Below are positions 45,943 through 54,001 of a stretch of 64,000 nt of DNA, one piece after another. The stretch is from Bradyrhizobium guangxiense (GTDB taxonomy: Bacteria; Pseudomonadota; Alphaproteobacteria; Rhizobiales; Xanthobacteraceae), in NCBI RefSeq assembly GCF_004114915.1, contig NZ_CP022219.1:5486501-5550500 (forward strand), given 5' to 3'. Position 1 is the first letter of the stretch. Each line of letters begins with the position of its first letter. Both the position numbers and the translations under genes were made by a program. The notes beneath the pieces were generated by a model. It was not told where the DNA came from and did not search any database. It was given only the letters and a program-made list of their open reading frames with translations.

Positions 45943-47006
45943 CAGCCGGCCCTCTGCGTGAGGCGGGAGGCGATGCGGCCCAGCCAGTTCATCGCCCTGA
46001 GCACGAGGCCGTTGGGCGCGATCAGCACCGTGAGCACGAGCAGCACGCCCATGAAGACCAGCGCGTACTGGCTGCCGTAGATCGTCAGCGCCTGGAACGC
46101 GGCAAGAACCACCAGCGTGCCGATCACGGTCGAGGTCAGATCGCTGCGGCCGCCGACCGCGACCCAGATCAACGGCAGCGCAGCGGCGGTCATGCCCATG
46201 CTCGAGGGCGTGATGTACTGGCCCCACACCGTGTAAAGGACGCCAGAGAGCCCTGCGAGCGCGGCTCCGATCACGAAGGTGATGAGCTGGTATTTGCGAA
46301 TGTCGTAGCCGAGCATCTCGGCGCGTTCAGGGTTCTCGCGGATGGCGACGATGACGTTGCCGAACGAGGAGTTCATCAGGATGCGCAAGGCGAGGTAAAC
46401 GAGGACCAGAAGGCCGAGCACGAAATAGTAGAGCCCGACATCGGCGAACAGCACGATGGGCTCGCCCGGCCAGGGGATGGTCAGCGGCGGCATCGCGCTC
46501 ATGCCGTTGAAGCCGTTGAGGCGCGCGGCTCCGATGTGCCATTCCGGCCCCGCGGTCTGCGCCATGAAGCGTTCCAGCATCAAGGTGACGGCGAGCGTGA
46601 CGATGCCGAGGAAGACGCCGGCGATGCGGCCGAAAAACATGAAGTAGCCGAGCAGCACGGCGAACAGCGCGGCGATCGCCACCGCCGCGACCAGAGCCAG
46701 CAGCGTGAAGCCGTAGGCCGCGCCGAAATTGATGGTGAGGATGCCGTAGCCATAGCCCGCAATCCCGAAAAAGGCGGTCTGGCCGAAGGAGAGCGAGCCG
46801 CCATAACCCCAGATCAGGCAGAGGCTGAGCGCGATGAAGACCCAGACGAAGAAGTACACCGTGTTGCCGACGGTGTAGCCGTCGCTGAACAGCGGATAGG
46901 CGAATGCGGCAGCGAGCACGAGTGCGAACAGGCCCCAGAAGGCCGGACCGCGACCTGCAGTCTGCGGACCCTCGAGACGGCGAAACAGCGAGAGGAAACC
47001 GGTCAC
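45942..47006 (-). CDS. Branched-chain/urea-type ABC transporter permease (LivM/UrtC-like)
   Basis: A 354-residue permease with about ten hydrophobic helices and the LivM-type motif ENPERAEMLGYDIRKYQLITFVIGAALAGLSGVLY (in parts), including the EAA-like loop. SLSFGQTAFFGIAGYGYG is the standard second motif. It lies 15 bases after the livH-like gene. Confidence 0.93.
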   Translation of the reverse strand: MTGFLSLFRRLEGPQTAGRGPAFWGLFALVLAAAFAYPLFSDGYTVGNTVYFFVWVFIALSLCLIWGYGGSLSFGQTAFFGIAGYGYGILTINFGAAYGFTLLALVAAVAIAALFAVLLGYFMFFGRIAGVFLGIVTLAVTLMLERFMAQTAGPEWHIGAARLNGFNGMSAMPPLTIPWPGEPIVLFADVGLYYFVLGLLVLVYLALRILMNSSFGNVIVAIRENPERAEMLGYDIRKYQLITFVIGAALAGLSGVLYTVWGQYITPSSMGMTAAALPLIWVAVGGRSDLTSTVIGTLVVLAAFQALTIYGSQYALVFMGVLLVLTVLIAPNGLVLRAMNWLGRIASRLTQRAG

Positions 47007-47021
47007 GACGCCATCACTCCG

Positions 47022-47894
47022 TCAGGTGCGCTCGCGCAGCACGAAGCCGGAAATGCCTTTCGGCAGCACCCGGACCACGATGATGACGGCGACCAGCAGG
47101 CCGATCTGCCCAAACAGCTGCCCCTGCCAGGAGGTCATGACCGACTTCACCACCGCCAGCACACCGCCGGCCGGTGCCGTGCCGAGGAAGACGTCGGCGC
47201 CGCCGATCACGACGGTGACGAAAGCCTCCATGATGAAGGTCGCCCCCATCGTCGGCACCAGCGTCATGGTCGGCGCGTACAGTCCGCCGGCAAGACCGGC
47301 GAGCCCTGCCCCGCAGGCGAAGGTGAGGCTGTAGATCAGGCGGGTGTCGACGCCGAGCGCCGCCGCCATATGCGGCACCTGGATGGTGGCGCGCGCCAGC
47401 ACGCCGAAGCGCGTCCAGTTGAACAGCGCGTAGAGCGCGGCGAGCACGCCGAGGGCGGCGCAGAACAGCACGATGCGATAGATCGAATAGGAGTAGTCAC
47501 CGACCTGAAAGCTGCCGAACGGCGTGCCGACGCCGGCCATGGTCGAGCCGACCATGATCAGGGTGCCCTGCGTTGCGATCAGGCTGAGGCCCCAGGTGGC
47601 GACGATGGTGTCGAGCGGCCGGTCGTAGAGATGGCGGATCACAGCGAGCTCGACCACGACGCCGACCAGCGCCGACACCAGGGTGCCGGCCAGTATTCCC
47701 AGCGGCAACGGCAGGCCCGCATGCACGGTTGCGGCGGTGACGTAGGCACCGCACATGATGAACTCGCCATGGGCGAGATTGATCACGCCCATCATGCCGA
47801 AGATCACCGCGAGGCCGCAGGCCGAGAGCACCAGAAATGCGAAGGCGCCGCCGAATTGATAGAGCGCCGAGAAGACGTGGGTCGCGATGTCCAT
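47022..47894 (-). CDS. Branched-chain/urea-type ABC transporter permease (LivH/UrtB-like)
   Basis: A 290-residue permease with about eight helices. LivH motifs are MMGVINLAHGEFIMCGAYV and GLAGLAGGLYAPTMTLVPTMG, with GADVFLGTAPAGGVL in the UrtB-like position. It follows the binding-protein gene after a 115-base gap containing a long stem-loop, so its expression may be lower than that of the binding protein. Confidence 0.93.
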   Translation of the reverse strand: MDIATHVFSALYQFGGAFAFLVLSACGLAVIFGMMGVINLAHGEFIMCGAYVTAATVHAGLPLPLGILAGTLVSALVGVVVELAVIRHLYDRPLDTIVATWGLSLIATQGTLIMVGSTMAGVGTPFGSFQVGDYSYSIYRIVLFCAALGVLAALYALFNWTRFGVLARATIQVPHMAAALGVDTRLIYSLTFACGAGLAGLAGGLYAPTMTLVPTMGATFIMEAFVTVVIGGADVFLGTAPAGGVLAVVKSVMTSWQGQLFGQIGLLVAVIIVVRVLPKGISGFVLRERT

Positions 47895-47944
47895 GAATCA
47901 ACCAGTCTGAGGGAAGACGCAGAATTGTCGTCGCAGATGTCCGT

Positions 47945-47999
47945 GATCGCCCCGGCCCGCCGGCAACGCCAAGGGTGTGCCGGGAGGGCCGGAGCGATC
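47945..47999 (-). promoter_or_regulatory. Long stem-loop between binding-protein and permease genes
   Basis: GATCGCCCCGGCCCGCCGGCA pairs with TGCCGGGAGGGCCGGAGCGATC in part, giving about 19 of 21 pairs around a 12-base loop. There is no T-tract. Such hairpins after binding-protein genes stabilise the upstream mRNA and reduce read-through, giving more binding protein than permease. Confidence 0.7.
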
Positions 48000-48009
48000 G
48001 GCCGCCGGG

Positions 48010-49251
48010 TCAGGGTTTCGGCGGCGGGTTCGACGGCGTGTACTGAGCCATCGGATCCTTCTTGGTGAGGTCGCAGCCGGCTTCACCCAGCCAGTACGGC
48101 TTGATGTCTTCCCAGGTCTTCGGGAAGGAAATCGCGTGATCGGCGCCGACCTTGGCGAGATAGATCGTGTGCGACATGTGTTGGCTCTTCGGGTCGATGC
48201 AGACCTTGCCCTCCGGCGCGTCCATGCAGACGTCACCCAGCGCGATCACCTTGCGGATCTCCTCGCGCTTGGTCGACTTCGCGCGCTCCACCATCTGCTT
48301 GTAGAGATAGACCGCGAGATAGGAGTTCTCCGCCTCCTGGTTCACATAGGGCTCGCTCGGGAACTTGGCCTTGAACTTGGCGTAAAATTCCTTGCTCTTG
48401 GGCGAGTCGATCTCCTCGATATAGTTGGTGGTGACGTACATGTCCTTCAAGCTCGGCGGCTTGAAGCGCTTGTGCTCGTAGCCCTGGCCGACGTTGACCG
48501 AGGACGCCATCGGCAGGGTGACGTTGGCGGAAGCCGCCTGCTCGTAGTAGGAGGCCTGCGCGGTGCCGACCAGGAGCGTGACCACGAAGTCGGGCTTGGC
48601 CTTCTGGATGTTCTGGATGCTCTGCGAGAACTGCGAAACGCCGAGCGGGATGAACTCCTCGCCGGCCATCTTGCCGCCGTTCTCCTTGACGATCTTGCGC
48701 ACCCATTCGGCCGAGATCTGGCCGAAATTGTAGTCGGCTGCGAGCGTGTAGACGTTCTTGCCGTACTTCTCCATCATGTACGGAATGAGCGTCGAGAACT
48801 GCTGCTCGGGCACGGCGCCGGTGACGATCATGTGGCCGTCGCAGACGCCGCCTTCGTACTGGTTGTTGTAGAAGGCGAAGCCGTTGAACTGGTCGACGAT
48901 CGGGCGGTACGCCTCGCGCGAGGCCGAAGAGAAGCCCGCGAACACGACGTCGACCTTGTCGCGCTGGAGCACGCGCCGCATGAACTCCTGGTAGCGGGTG
49001 TTGTCGGACTGGGTGTCGTAGGCAACGAGCTCCAGCGGCCGGCCCATGATGCCGCCGGCCTTGTTGATCTCGTCGGCGGCGAGCTGGATGGCGTGAACCT
49101 TGCCGATCGTGGCCGCGGCGAAGTCGCCGGACTGATCCTCCAGCACGCCGAGCTTGATCGGGTTTTCCGCCGCGAGCGCCAAGTTTGATCCGAGGACAAG
49201 CGTCCCCGTGAGGGCTGCGGCGCGCAGCCCCCGCAATACAGACTTGCTCAT
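48010..49251 (-). CDS. Periplasmic amide/urea-type binding protein
   Basis: A 413-residue type I periplasmic binding protein of the UrtA/FmdD/AmiC group. A Sec signal is seen (residues 1-28, ALAAEN). The mature start IKLGVLEDQSGDFAAATIGKVHAIQLAADEINKAGGIMG (in parts) and VDVVFAGFSSASREAYRPIV fit the amide-binding class. An extra C-terminal part contains CMDAPEGKVCIDPKSQHMSHTIYLAK, which UrtA-like proteins share. It should bring short amides or urea to the LivH/LivM-like permeases. It lies ten bases after amiR. Confidence 0.9.
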   Translation of the reverse strand: MSKSVLRGLRAAALTGTLVLGSNLALAAENPIKLGVLEDQSGDFAAATIGKVHAIQLAADEINKAGGIMGRPLELVAYDTQSDNTRYQEFMRRVLQRDKVDVVFAGFSSASREAYRPIVDQFNGFAFYNNQYEGGVCDGHMIVTGAVPEQQFSTLIPYMMEKYGKNVYTLAADYNFGQISAEWVRKIVKENGGKMAGEEFIPLGVSQFSQSIQNIQKAKPDFVVTLLVGTAQASYYEQAASANVTLPMASSVNVGQGYEHKRFKPPSLKDMYVTTNYIEEIDSPKSKEFYAKFKAKFPSEPYVNQEAENSYLAVYLYKQMVERAKSTKREEIRKVIALGDVCMDAPEGKVCIDPKSQHMSHTIYLAKVGADHAISFPKTWEDIKPYWLGEAGCDLTKKDPMAQYTPSNPPPKP

Positions 49252-49261
49252 TTTGCTTCTC

Positions 49262-49927
49262 CTAGATGGCCTGCTTATTGCCGCCTTGCAGCGTAATGCC
49301 GGTCGTGCGGCCGGTCGTATCGGGCGGCTTCGCCCGCTTGCTCAGAAACTCCTCGCAATAGAGTTCCATGCTCTGCCGCGCGCGCATGCTGTCGCGACGG
49401 AGCTGGGAATAGGCCCCCTCCTCGTCGAGGCCGTCCTGCTGCACCAGCAGGATCATCGCCCGGATCACCGCACGGCGGCCGCGGCGGCGCTCCTCCAGGC
49501 CCTGCAGGCGCTCATACATTTCGGCACGCAGCAGGAACTGGTTGATGCCCATGAACAGGGACGTGTAGACCGCGCCGCCATGCACCGGCTTGCGCAGGAA
49601 CGAGGTGGCACCGAGATTGACCAGAGCCTTCAGCCGGCTCGGCGCCTCGACGCCGACGAGGCCGATCACCGGCACCGGCGGCAACCGCGAGGCCGGGTTG
49701 ACCTCGATTGCGACCGCGCCTTCGAGGTCGCCGTCGACGAACAGGATGTCGCGATCGGCCTGCAGGCTTGCGACGTCGATTCGGGCGCGGCCGTCGATGA
49801 TCTCGGGGGATTCGGTGGAGACGCCGAGCTTGGCCAGCGTGGTTTCGAGCGTGCTTTCCCATCCCCCTCGCCGTGTGACGACGATGGCACGGCCGCCCTT
49901 GAAGTTCTGTAACAGTCGAGAGCTCAT
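49262..49927 (-). CDS. AmiR-like antiterminator with ANTAR domain
   Basis: A 221-residue protein. The N-terminal 125 residues are a pseudo-receiver (DILFVDGDLEGAV, VPVIGLVGVEAP, TSFLRKPVHGGAV) and the C-terminal 90 residues form a coiled coil plus ANTAR domain (RAVIRAMILLVQQDGLDEEGAYSQLRRDSM in parts). In Pseudomonas, AmiR binds leader RNA and prevents termination of the amidase operon, and is held inactive by AmiC until amide binds. Here the gene starts within the last codon of the amiC-like gene (ATGA overlap), exactly as in a sensor-effector pair, and sits inside the transport operon. Confidence 0.88.
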   Translation of the reverse strand: MSSRLLQNFKGGRAIVVTRRGGWESTLETTLAKLGVSTESPEIIDGRARIDVASLQADRDILFVDGDLEGAVAIEVNPASRLPPVPVIGLVGVEAPSRLKALVNLGATSFLRKPVHGGAVYTSLFMGINQFLLRAEMYERLQGLEERRRGRRAVIRAMILLVQQDGLDEEGAYSQLRRDSMRARQSMELYCEEFLSKRAKPPDTTGRTTGITLQGGNKQAI

Positions 49928-51084
49928 GATTGCACCACCTTCAACAGCGGAGAGCGCATCGCGCTGGCAAAGCGCGGCGACGACTGGACGAGATAGGGAT
50001 CGGGCGCGATCGGCTCGCGCGATTCCAGCAGCACTTCGAACTGCCCGTCGGCGGAGGAGCGACCGATCCGCGGCGTGAGCCAGGCGTGCAACGTCTGCCG
50101 GTCGATACGGACCTCCCCTTGCGGCGCTCGCAGCCGCTGGTCGGCGACTGCGGCCCGCACCGTGCGCGCGTCGTCGGTGCCGGCCTGCGACAACGCCGCT
50201 GCGAGCAGCTTGACGGCGATGTAGGACGCTTCGGCATCGGCCGACGACACCGGCCCTTCCGGAAAGGACCGGGTATAGGCGGTGATGAAGGCGGCATTTT
50301 CAGGGGAGTTCAGCGACGAGAAATAGACGCTCGACTACAAATGTCCATCGACCGCATCCGGTCCGATCTCCGGCAGCTCCGGCTCCGAAAGCGTGCAGCT
50401 GGCAACCGGGATGTTCGCAGCCTGGTCGATGCCGCGCGCGCGGCAGGCGGCACGGAACGCGCGAAAGAAGGCGTAGGCGCTGGTGCCGATCAGATTGTTG
50501 AAGACGAAGTCGGGCCGCTGGTCGATGATCGCCGCGATCACCTGGTCGACCTCGGTGTCGCCGACCGAGAGATAGCGCTCGGCGAGCACGACGCCGCCGC
50601 GCGCGGCGAGCGCCTCGCGGAAGATGCGGTTGTTCTCCCACGCCCAGATGTAGTTGGAGCCGACGCAGAAGGCGCGCTTGCCGACGCGCGTGGCGAGATA
50701 ATCCACTAGCGGAAGAACGTGCTGGTTCGGCGCGGCGCCGGTATAGACGACGTTGTCGGAGCTCTCGAACCCTTCGTAATGGGACGGGTACCAGAGCATG
50801 CCGTCGAACTTCTCGAAGCAGGGAATGACCTCCTTGCGGCTCGAGGAGGGGTAGCAGCCGACGACGTGACGGATCCCGGAATTGAGCAGCTCCAGGCTGA
50901 GCGAGCGGTAGCGGGCAAGGTCGCCGCTGGGATTGACCACGACCGGCTCCAGCGCGATCGTGTCGGAGCCGGCGTTGGTCTCGTTGAAGGCGAGCAGCGC
51001 GCCGTTGAGCATCGAACGCGCGACGACGCCGTACGAGCCTGTCGTCGAGAACATCACACCGATACGATATCGCGTCCGCGTCAT
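49924..51084 (-). pseudogene. AmiC-like amide sensor interrupted by one in-frame amber codon
   Basis: The frame from ATG at 51084 to TGA at 49924 would give 386 residues of an AmiC-type cytoplasmic amide-binding protein: IGVMFSTTGSYGVVARSMLNGALLAFNETNAG (in parts), HVVGCYPSSSRKEVIP, MLWYPSHYEGFESS, NYIWAWENNRIFRE and FVFNNLIGTSAYAFFRAF are all intact. It has no signal peptide, as expected for the cytoplasmic sensor. Codon 250 is TAG (50337-50335), between GPDAVDGHL and SSVYFSSLNSPENAAF, which continues the same domain in the same frame. Both parts are otherwise undamaged, so the break is a single substitution, a sequencing error, or read-through. If real, the sensor loses its C-terminal third. 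Confidence 0.85.
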
Positions 51085-51510
51085 CACTCGATCCAAAACA
51101 AAAAAGCGCCCGCCGGCCGTTAAGCCGAGGGCGCCCTCGCCGCCAACCGAACACACGACATGCGCGTGGTGTTGGAAATGGTTTGAACTCGTCGCGTTGA
51201 CGGGCTGAGTTGCCCAACGCTTGGACGATACGGTCGTTGAGATCGAAAGCGAAGTCAAGCGCGTTGTTGCAGCGCAGACTGCTCCAATTCATATCGCCAT
51301 GCAGCAAATCTGTGCAGCGTTGTCGAGCCTTGATTGGATCAGGCTTCGCTCGCTCCTTCGCCGTCCTGGCTTCGATGACGCGATTGATGGCGTCGTCGCG
51401 AACGGGCTAGATTCTACTGATCGAAGCGGGTCCCACTGCGTCACCATGACCGCCGAGGCTCCGTGCGTTAGCACGAATTTTGCATAAATTGTGGGCGATA
51501 TGGACGCCGC
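51085..51510. promoter_or_regulatory. Leader and divergent promoter region of the amide operon
   Basis: This 426-base gap separates the LysR gene from the leftward amide operon. It contains the attenuator terminator described separately, close to the amiC-like start, and an AT-rich stretch (about 51474-51490, TTTTGCATAAAT) near the LysR start that could hold the divergent promoters and a LysR site. The leader RNA would be up to about 400 bases. ORFs in it have no ribosome sites and are not called. Confidence 0.5.
51095..51139 (-). terminator. Intrinsic terminator/attenuator in the amide operon leader
   Basis: On the reverse strand, GCGCCC (51134-51129) pairs with GGGCGC (51111-51106), with an inner CGGC/GCCG stem and a TTAACG hexaloop, followed at once by TTTTTTGTTTT. 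It ends only 11 bases before the amiC-like ATG. Its 5' arm overlaps a separate 14-base perfect palindrome, CGAGGGCGCCCTCG (51126-51139), so two exclusive RNA structures are possible. This is the layout of an attenuator controlled by the ANTAR protein encoded two genes on. Confidence 0.85.
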
Positions 51511-52410
51511 ATGAACCTCATCAGTCTCGATATCCGCATGCTCCGGTCGCTGATCTCGGTGGTCGAGACCGGCAGCATCACCGAGACCGCGCGACGGCTC
51601 GGCCGCACCCAGCCTGCGATCACGCTGCAATTGCAGCGGCTGGAGGAGCTGACCGGCAAGCAATTGTTCGAGCATGGCGGCCGCAGGCTGACGCTGACCG
51701 ACGACGGCACCACGGTCCTCACCTACGCCAAGTCCATCCTGCGGCTGCATGACGAGCTGATTTCGCAACTGGCGTCACAGGAGATCGAGGGCCAGGTCGT
51801 GCTCGGCACGCCCGACCTCTATGCCGCTTTCATGCTGCCGCAGATCCTCAGCGTGTTCCGGAAATCCTTTCCGCGGGTGCAGGTCGAGCTCAACTGTGCG
51901 CTCTCGACACCGCTGGTCGGCCTCGTCAAGCGCGGCGATGTCGATATCGCGCTGGTCACGCGCATGAACGATTTCACCGGCGGCCAGGTGGTGCGGCGCG
52001 AGCAACTGGTCTGGATGACCGGTGAGCAATCCGCCGCGCATCAGGAACGTCCGATCCCGCTTGCGCTATTGCCGCCGGGCAACATCTATCGCGACTACGC
52101 CATCGACACGCTGGAGCGCGCGAATTTGCGCTGGCGCATCGCCTGCGTCAGCGAAAGCGTCGGCGGCCTCCAGGCCGCGGCCTTCGCCGGCATGGCCGTC
52201 ACCGTGCTCGGCCGCAGCGCCCTGGTGCCGGCTATGCGCGAAATCGGGCCGAACGAGGGATTACCGCCGCTGCCGAAGATCGAGCTCCTGCTCTACAAGT
52301 CGAGCGGCGCAACGTCCAAGGCCGCGACGGCGTTGCACGACTATCTCGCGCATTATCTGCGCCTCGACGAAGAGCTCAGCGGCCGCGGCGCGCCGATCGA
52401 GCTGTCCTGA
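51511..52410 (+). CDS. LysR family transcriptional regulator
   Basis: A 299-residue LysR regulator with HTH LRSLISVVETGSITETARRLGRTQPAITLQ (in parts) at residues 10-40 and LFEHGGRRLTLTDDG following. The effector domain has the ALVTRMNDF and LPPGNIYRDYAIDTL segments. It is divergent from the amide operon and convergent with the amidase operon, so it could regulate either; divergent orientation favours the amide operon. The effector is unknown. Confidence 0.9.
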   Translation: MNLISLDIRMLRSLISVVETGSITETARRLGRTQPAITLQLQRLEELTGKQLFEHGGRRLTLTDDGTTVLTYAKSILRLHDELISQLASQEIEGQVVLGTPDLYAAFMLPQILSVFRKSFPRVQVELNCALSTPLVGLVKRGDVDIALVTRMNDFTGGQVVRREQLVWMTGEQSAAHQERPIPLALLPPGNIYRDYAIDTLERANLRWRIACVSESVGGLQAAAFAGMAVTVLGRSALVPAMREIGPNEGLPPLPKIELLLYKSSGATSKAATALHDYLAHYLRLDEELSGRGAPIELS

Positions 52411-52507
52411 AGCGCGACGAGATTTTAGATGAATCGTCATCGCGCTTCAGGTTGCTGTTTGTGCATGATCTTTCCGGAAAGCCGCTTCGCGCGTTTCCGG
52501 ATCATGC
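52408..52507. repeat. Paired hairpin intergenic repeat
   Basis: Two hairpins lie between convergent genes: TGAAGCGCGACGAG with its partner CGTCATCGCGCTTCA (52408-52449), and GCATGATCTTTCCGGAAA with TTTCCGGATCATGC (52462-52507). Both are of the kind dispersed between genes in Bradyrhizobium and could also act as a bidirectional terminator. Confidence 0.75.
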
Positions 52508-52513
52508 TTTAGC

Positions 52514-53992
52514 TCACGCGGTCCGGCGCAGTGCCAGTTGCGGCCAGAACTTGGCCCAGGGCTGCGCCGCCTCGAATGCAGCGGCGATGCGGAAGATGGT
52601 GGGCTCGTCGAGCCAGGGCGCGACGATCTGAAGCCCGATCGGCAGGGCGTCGCGGTCGAAGCCGCAAGGCAGCGTCGCCGCCGGAAGCCCGGCAAGGTTG
52701 ATCGGCCAGGTGAAGGGCGACCAACCAAGATGCGGATCCACCTCACGGCCGTCGATCGATCCGACACCGATCTGCCCAGCCTCGAACGCGGTCACCGCGA
52801 CGGTCGGCGTCACCAGCGCATCGACGCGCTCGAACAGCTTTACGAAGGCGTTGCGCGCCTGCCCCCGGCGATAGCTCGCTTCGATATAGTCGGTGCCGCT
52901 GTAGCGGCGGCCGCCGCTGATGACGTCGCGATAGGCCGCCTCGGAGCCGGCGAGATCGGCCGTCGTCTTGCCCGCGACGGCGGCCGCCTGCTCGGTGAAG
53001 GCGATCGGCCTCAGCGTATGCTCCAGGATGCCGGGATCGAGCGCGGGACCATCCATGGTGACCTGGGCGCCGCAGGAGTCGAGAATGGCGAGCGCCTTGC
53101 CGAAGGCGGCCGTCACCTCAGGGCTGACCGCGGCATAGCCGAGATCGGCGCTGGCGCCGATACGGATTCCGTTCAACGGCGCGGCGTTGGTGTCGAAGCG
53201 GCGGGGCGGCACGGGCAGACTTGCGGCATCGCGCATGTCGTAGCCGGCGATGACCTCCAGTGTCAGCGCGGCATCGGCGACCGTCCGCGTGATCGGGCCG
53301 GTATGGGCGAGCGAGGCCCAGGACGGCGGGGAGAAACCGGGTGAGCGCGGCACGAGACCGAACGTAGGCTTCAAGCCGAACACGCCGCAGAACGACGACG
53401 GCACGCGGATCGAGCCGACGCCGTCGGTGCCGATCGCGATCGGCCCGCAGCCGGCGGCAACGCCGGCGGCCGCCCCGCCACTCGAGCCGCCACTGGTGCG
53501 GCCGGGATTCCAGGGATTTCGCGTCGTGCCCGTGACGGGACTGTCCGCCGTCAGCTTGTAGCCAGACTCGCAGGTCGTGGTCTTGCAGGTGATGATCGCC
53601 CCGGACGCCTTCAGCGCCGACACCACGGCGGCGTCGTCATCGGGCACAAAGCCCTTGTTCATCGGCGAGCCGGCATAGGCCGGAACGCCAGCGACGAAGA
53701 CGAGGTCCTTGATCGTGACCGGCACCCCGGCGAGCACCCCCTTGGCCTCACCGGCGCGCATCTCCTTCGTGAGACGGTCGGCCTCCGCCCTCGCCTGCTC
53801 GTACATCGGCGTCACCACCGCGTTGCAGGCCTCGTTCGCTGCCTGAAGCGCGGCGATGGTGTCGTCGACGACATCGCGCGGCGTGAACGCCTTGCGCCGG
53901 TAGCCGGCCATGATCTCGGTTGCAGAAAGCGCGCCAAGGCCAGTCGGCGCCGGCGGAAAGGCCGTTCGGCCGGAACCATCAGTCATCATCAA
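52514..53992 (-). CDS. Amidase (amidase-signature family)
   Basis: A 492-residue amidase-signature enzyme. The Ser-cisSer-Lys triad fits Lys in VTIKDLVF, and Ser in TSGGSSGGAAAGVAAG and GTDGVGSIRVPSSFCG. Family members hydrolyse amides, ureides or indoleacetamide. It is the last gene of the reverse-strand transporter-molybdenum-hydroxylase operon, nine bases after the FAD subunit gene, so it probably opens an amide bond made by that oxidation. Several Met codons at the start are equivalent. Confidence 0.92.
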   Translation of the reverse strand: MMMTDGSGRTAFPPAPTGLGALSATEIMAGYRRKAFTPRDVVDDTIAALQAANEACNAVVTPMYEQARAEADRLTKEMRAGEAKGVLAGVPVTIKDLVFVAGVPAYAGSPMNKGFVPDDDAAVVSALKASGAIITCKTTTCESGYKLTADSPVTGTTRNPWNPGRTSGGSSGGAAAGVAAGCGPIAIGTDGVGSIRVPSSFCGVFGLKPTFGLVPRSPGFSPPSWASLAHTGPITRTVADAALTLEVIAGYDMRDAASLPVPPRRFDTNAAPLNGIRIGASADLGYAAVSPEVTAAFGKALAILDSCGAQVTMDGPALDPGILEHTLRPIAFTEQAAAVAGKTTADLAGSEAAYRDVISGGRRYSGTDYIEASYRRGQARNAFVKLFERVDALVTPTVAVTAFEAGQIGVGSIDGREVDPHLGWSPFTWPINLAGLPAATLPCGFDRDALPIGLQIVAPWLDEPTIFRIAAAFEAAQPWAKFWPQLALRRTA

Positions 53993-54001
53993 ACCCAGGG
54001 G

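Noticed and set aside
50335..50337. Amber codon as pyrrolysine or selenocysteine-like recoding
   Set aside because: No insertion element or recoding machinery is visible, the family shows nothing special at this site, and a simple nonsense change explains it.
51085..51300. ANTAR-type pair of hexaloop hairpins in the amide operon leader
   Set aside because: The terminator has a six-base loop (TTAACG) and a GCAG-TCTGCG-CTGC hairpin lies near 51278, but neither loop has the A1/G4 bases described for ANTAR targets, so only the terminator is claimed.
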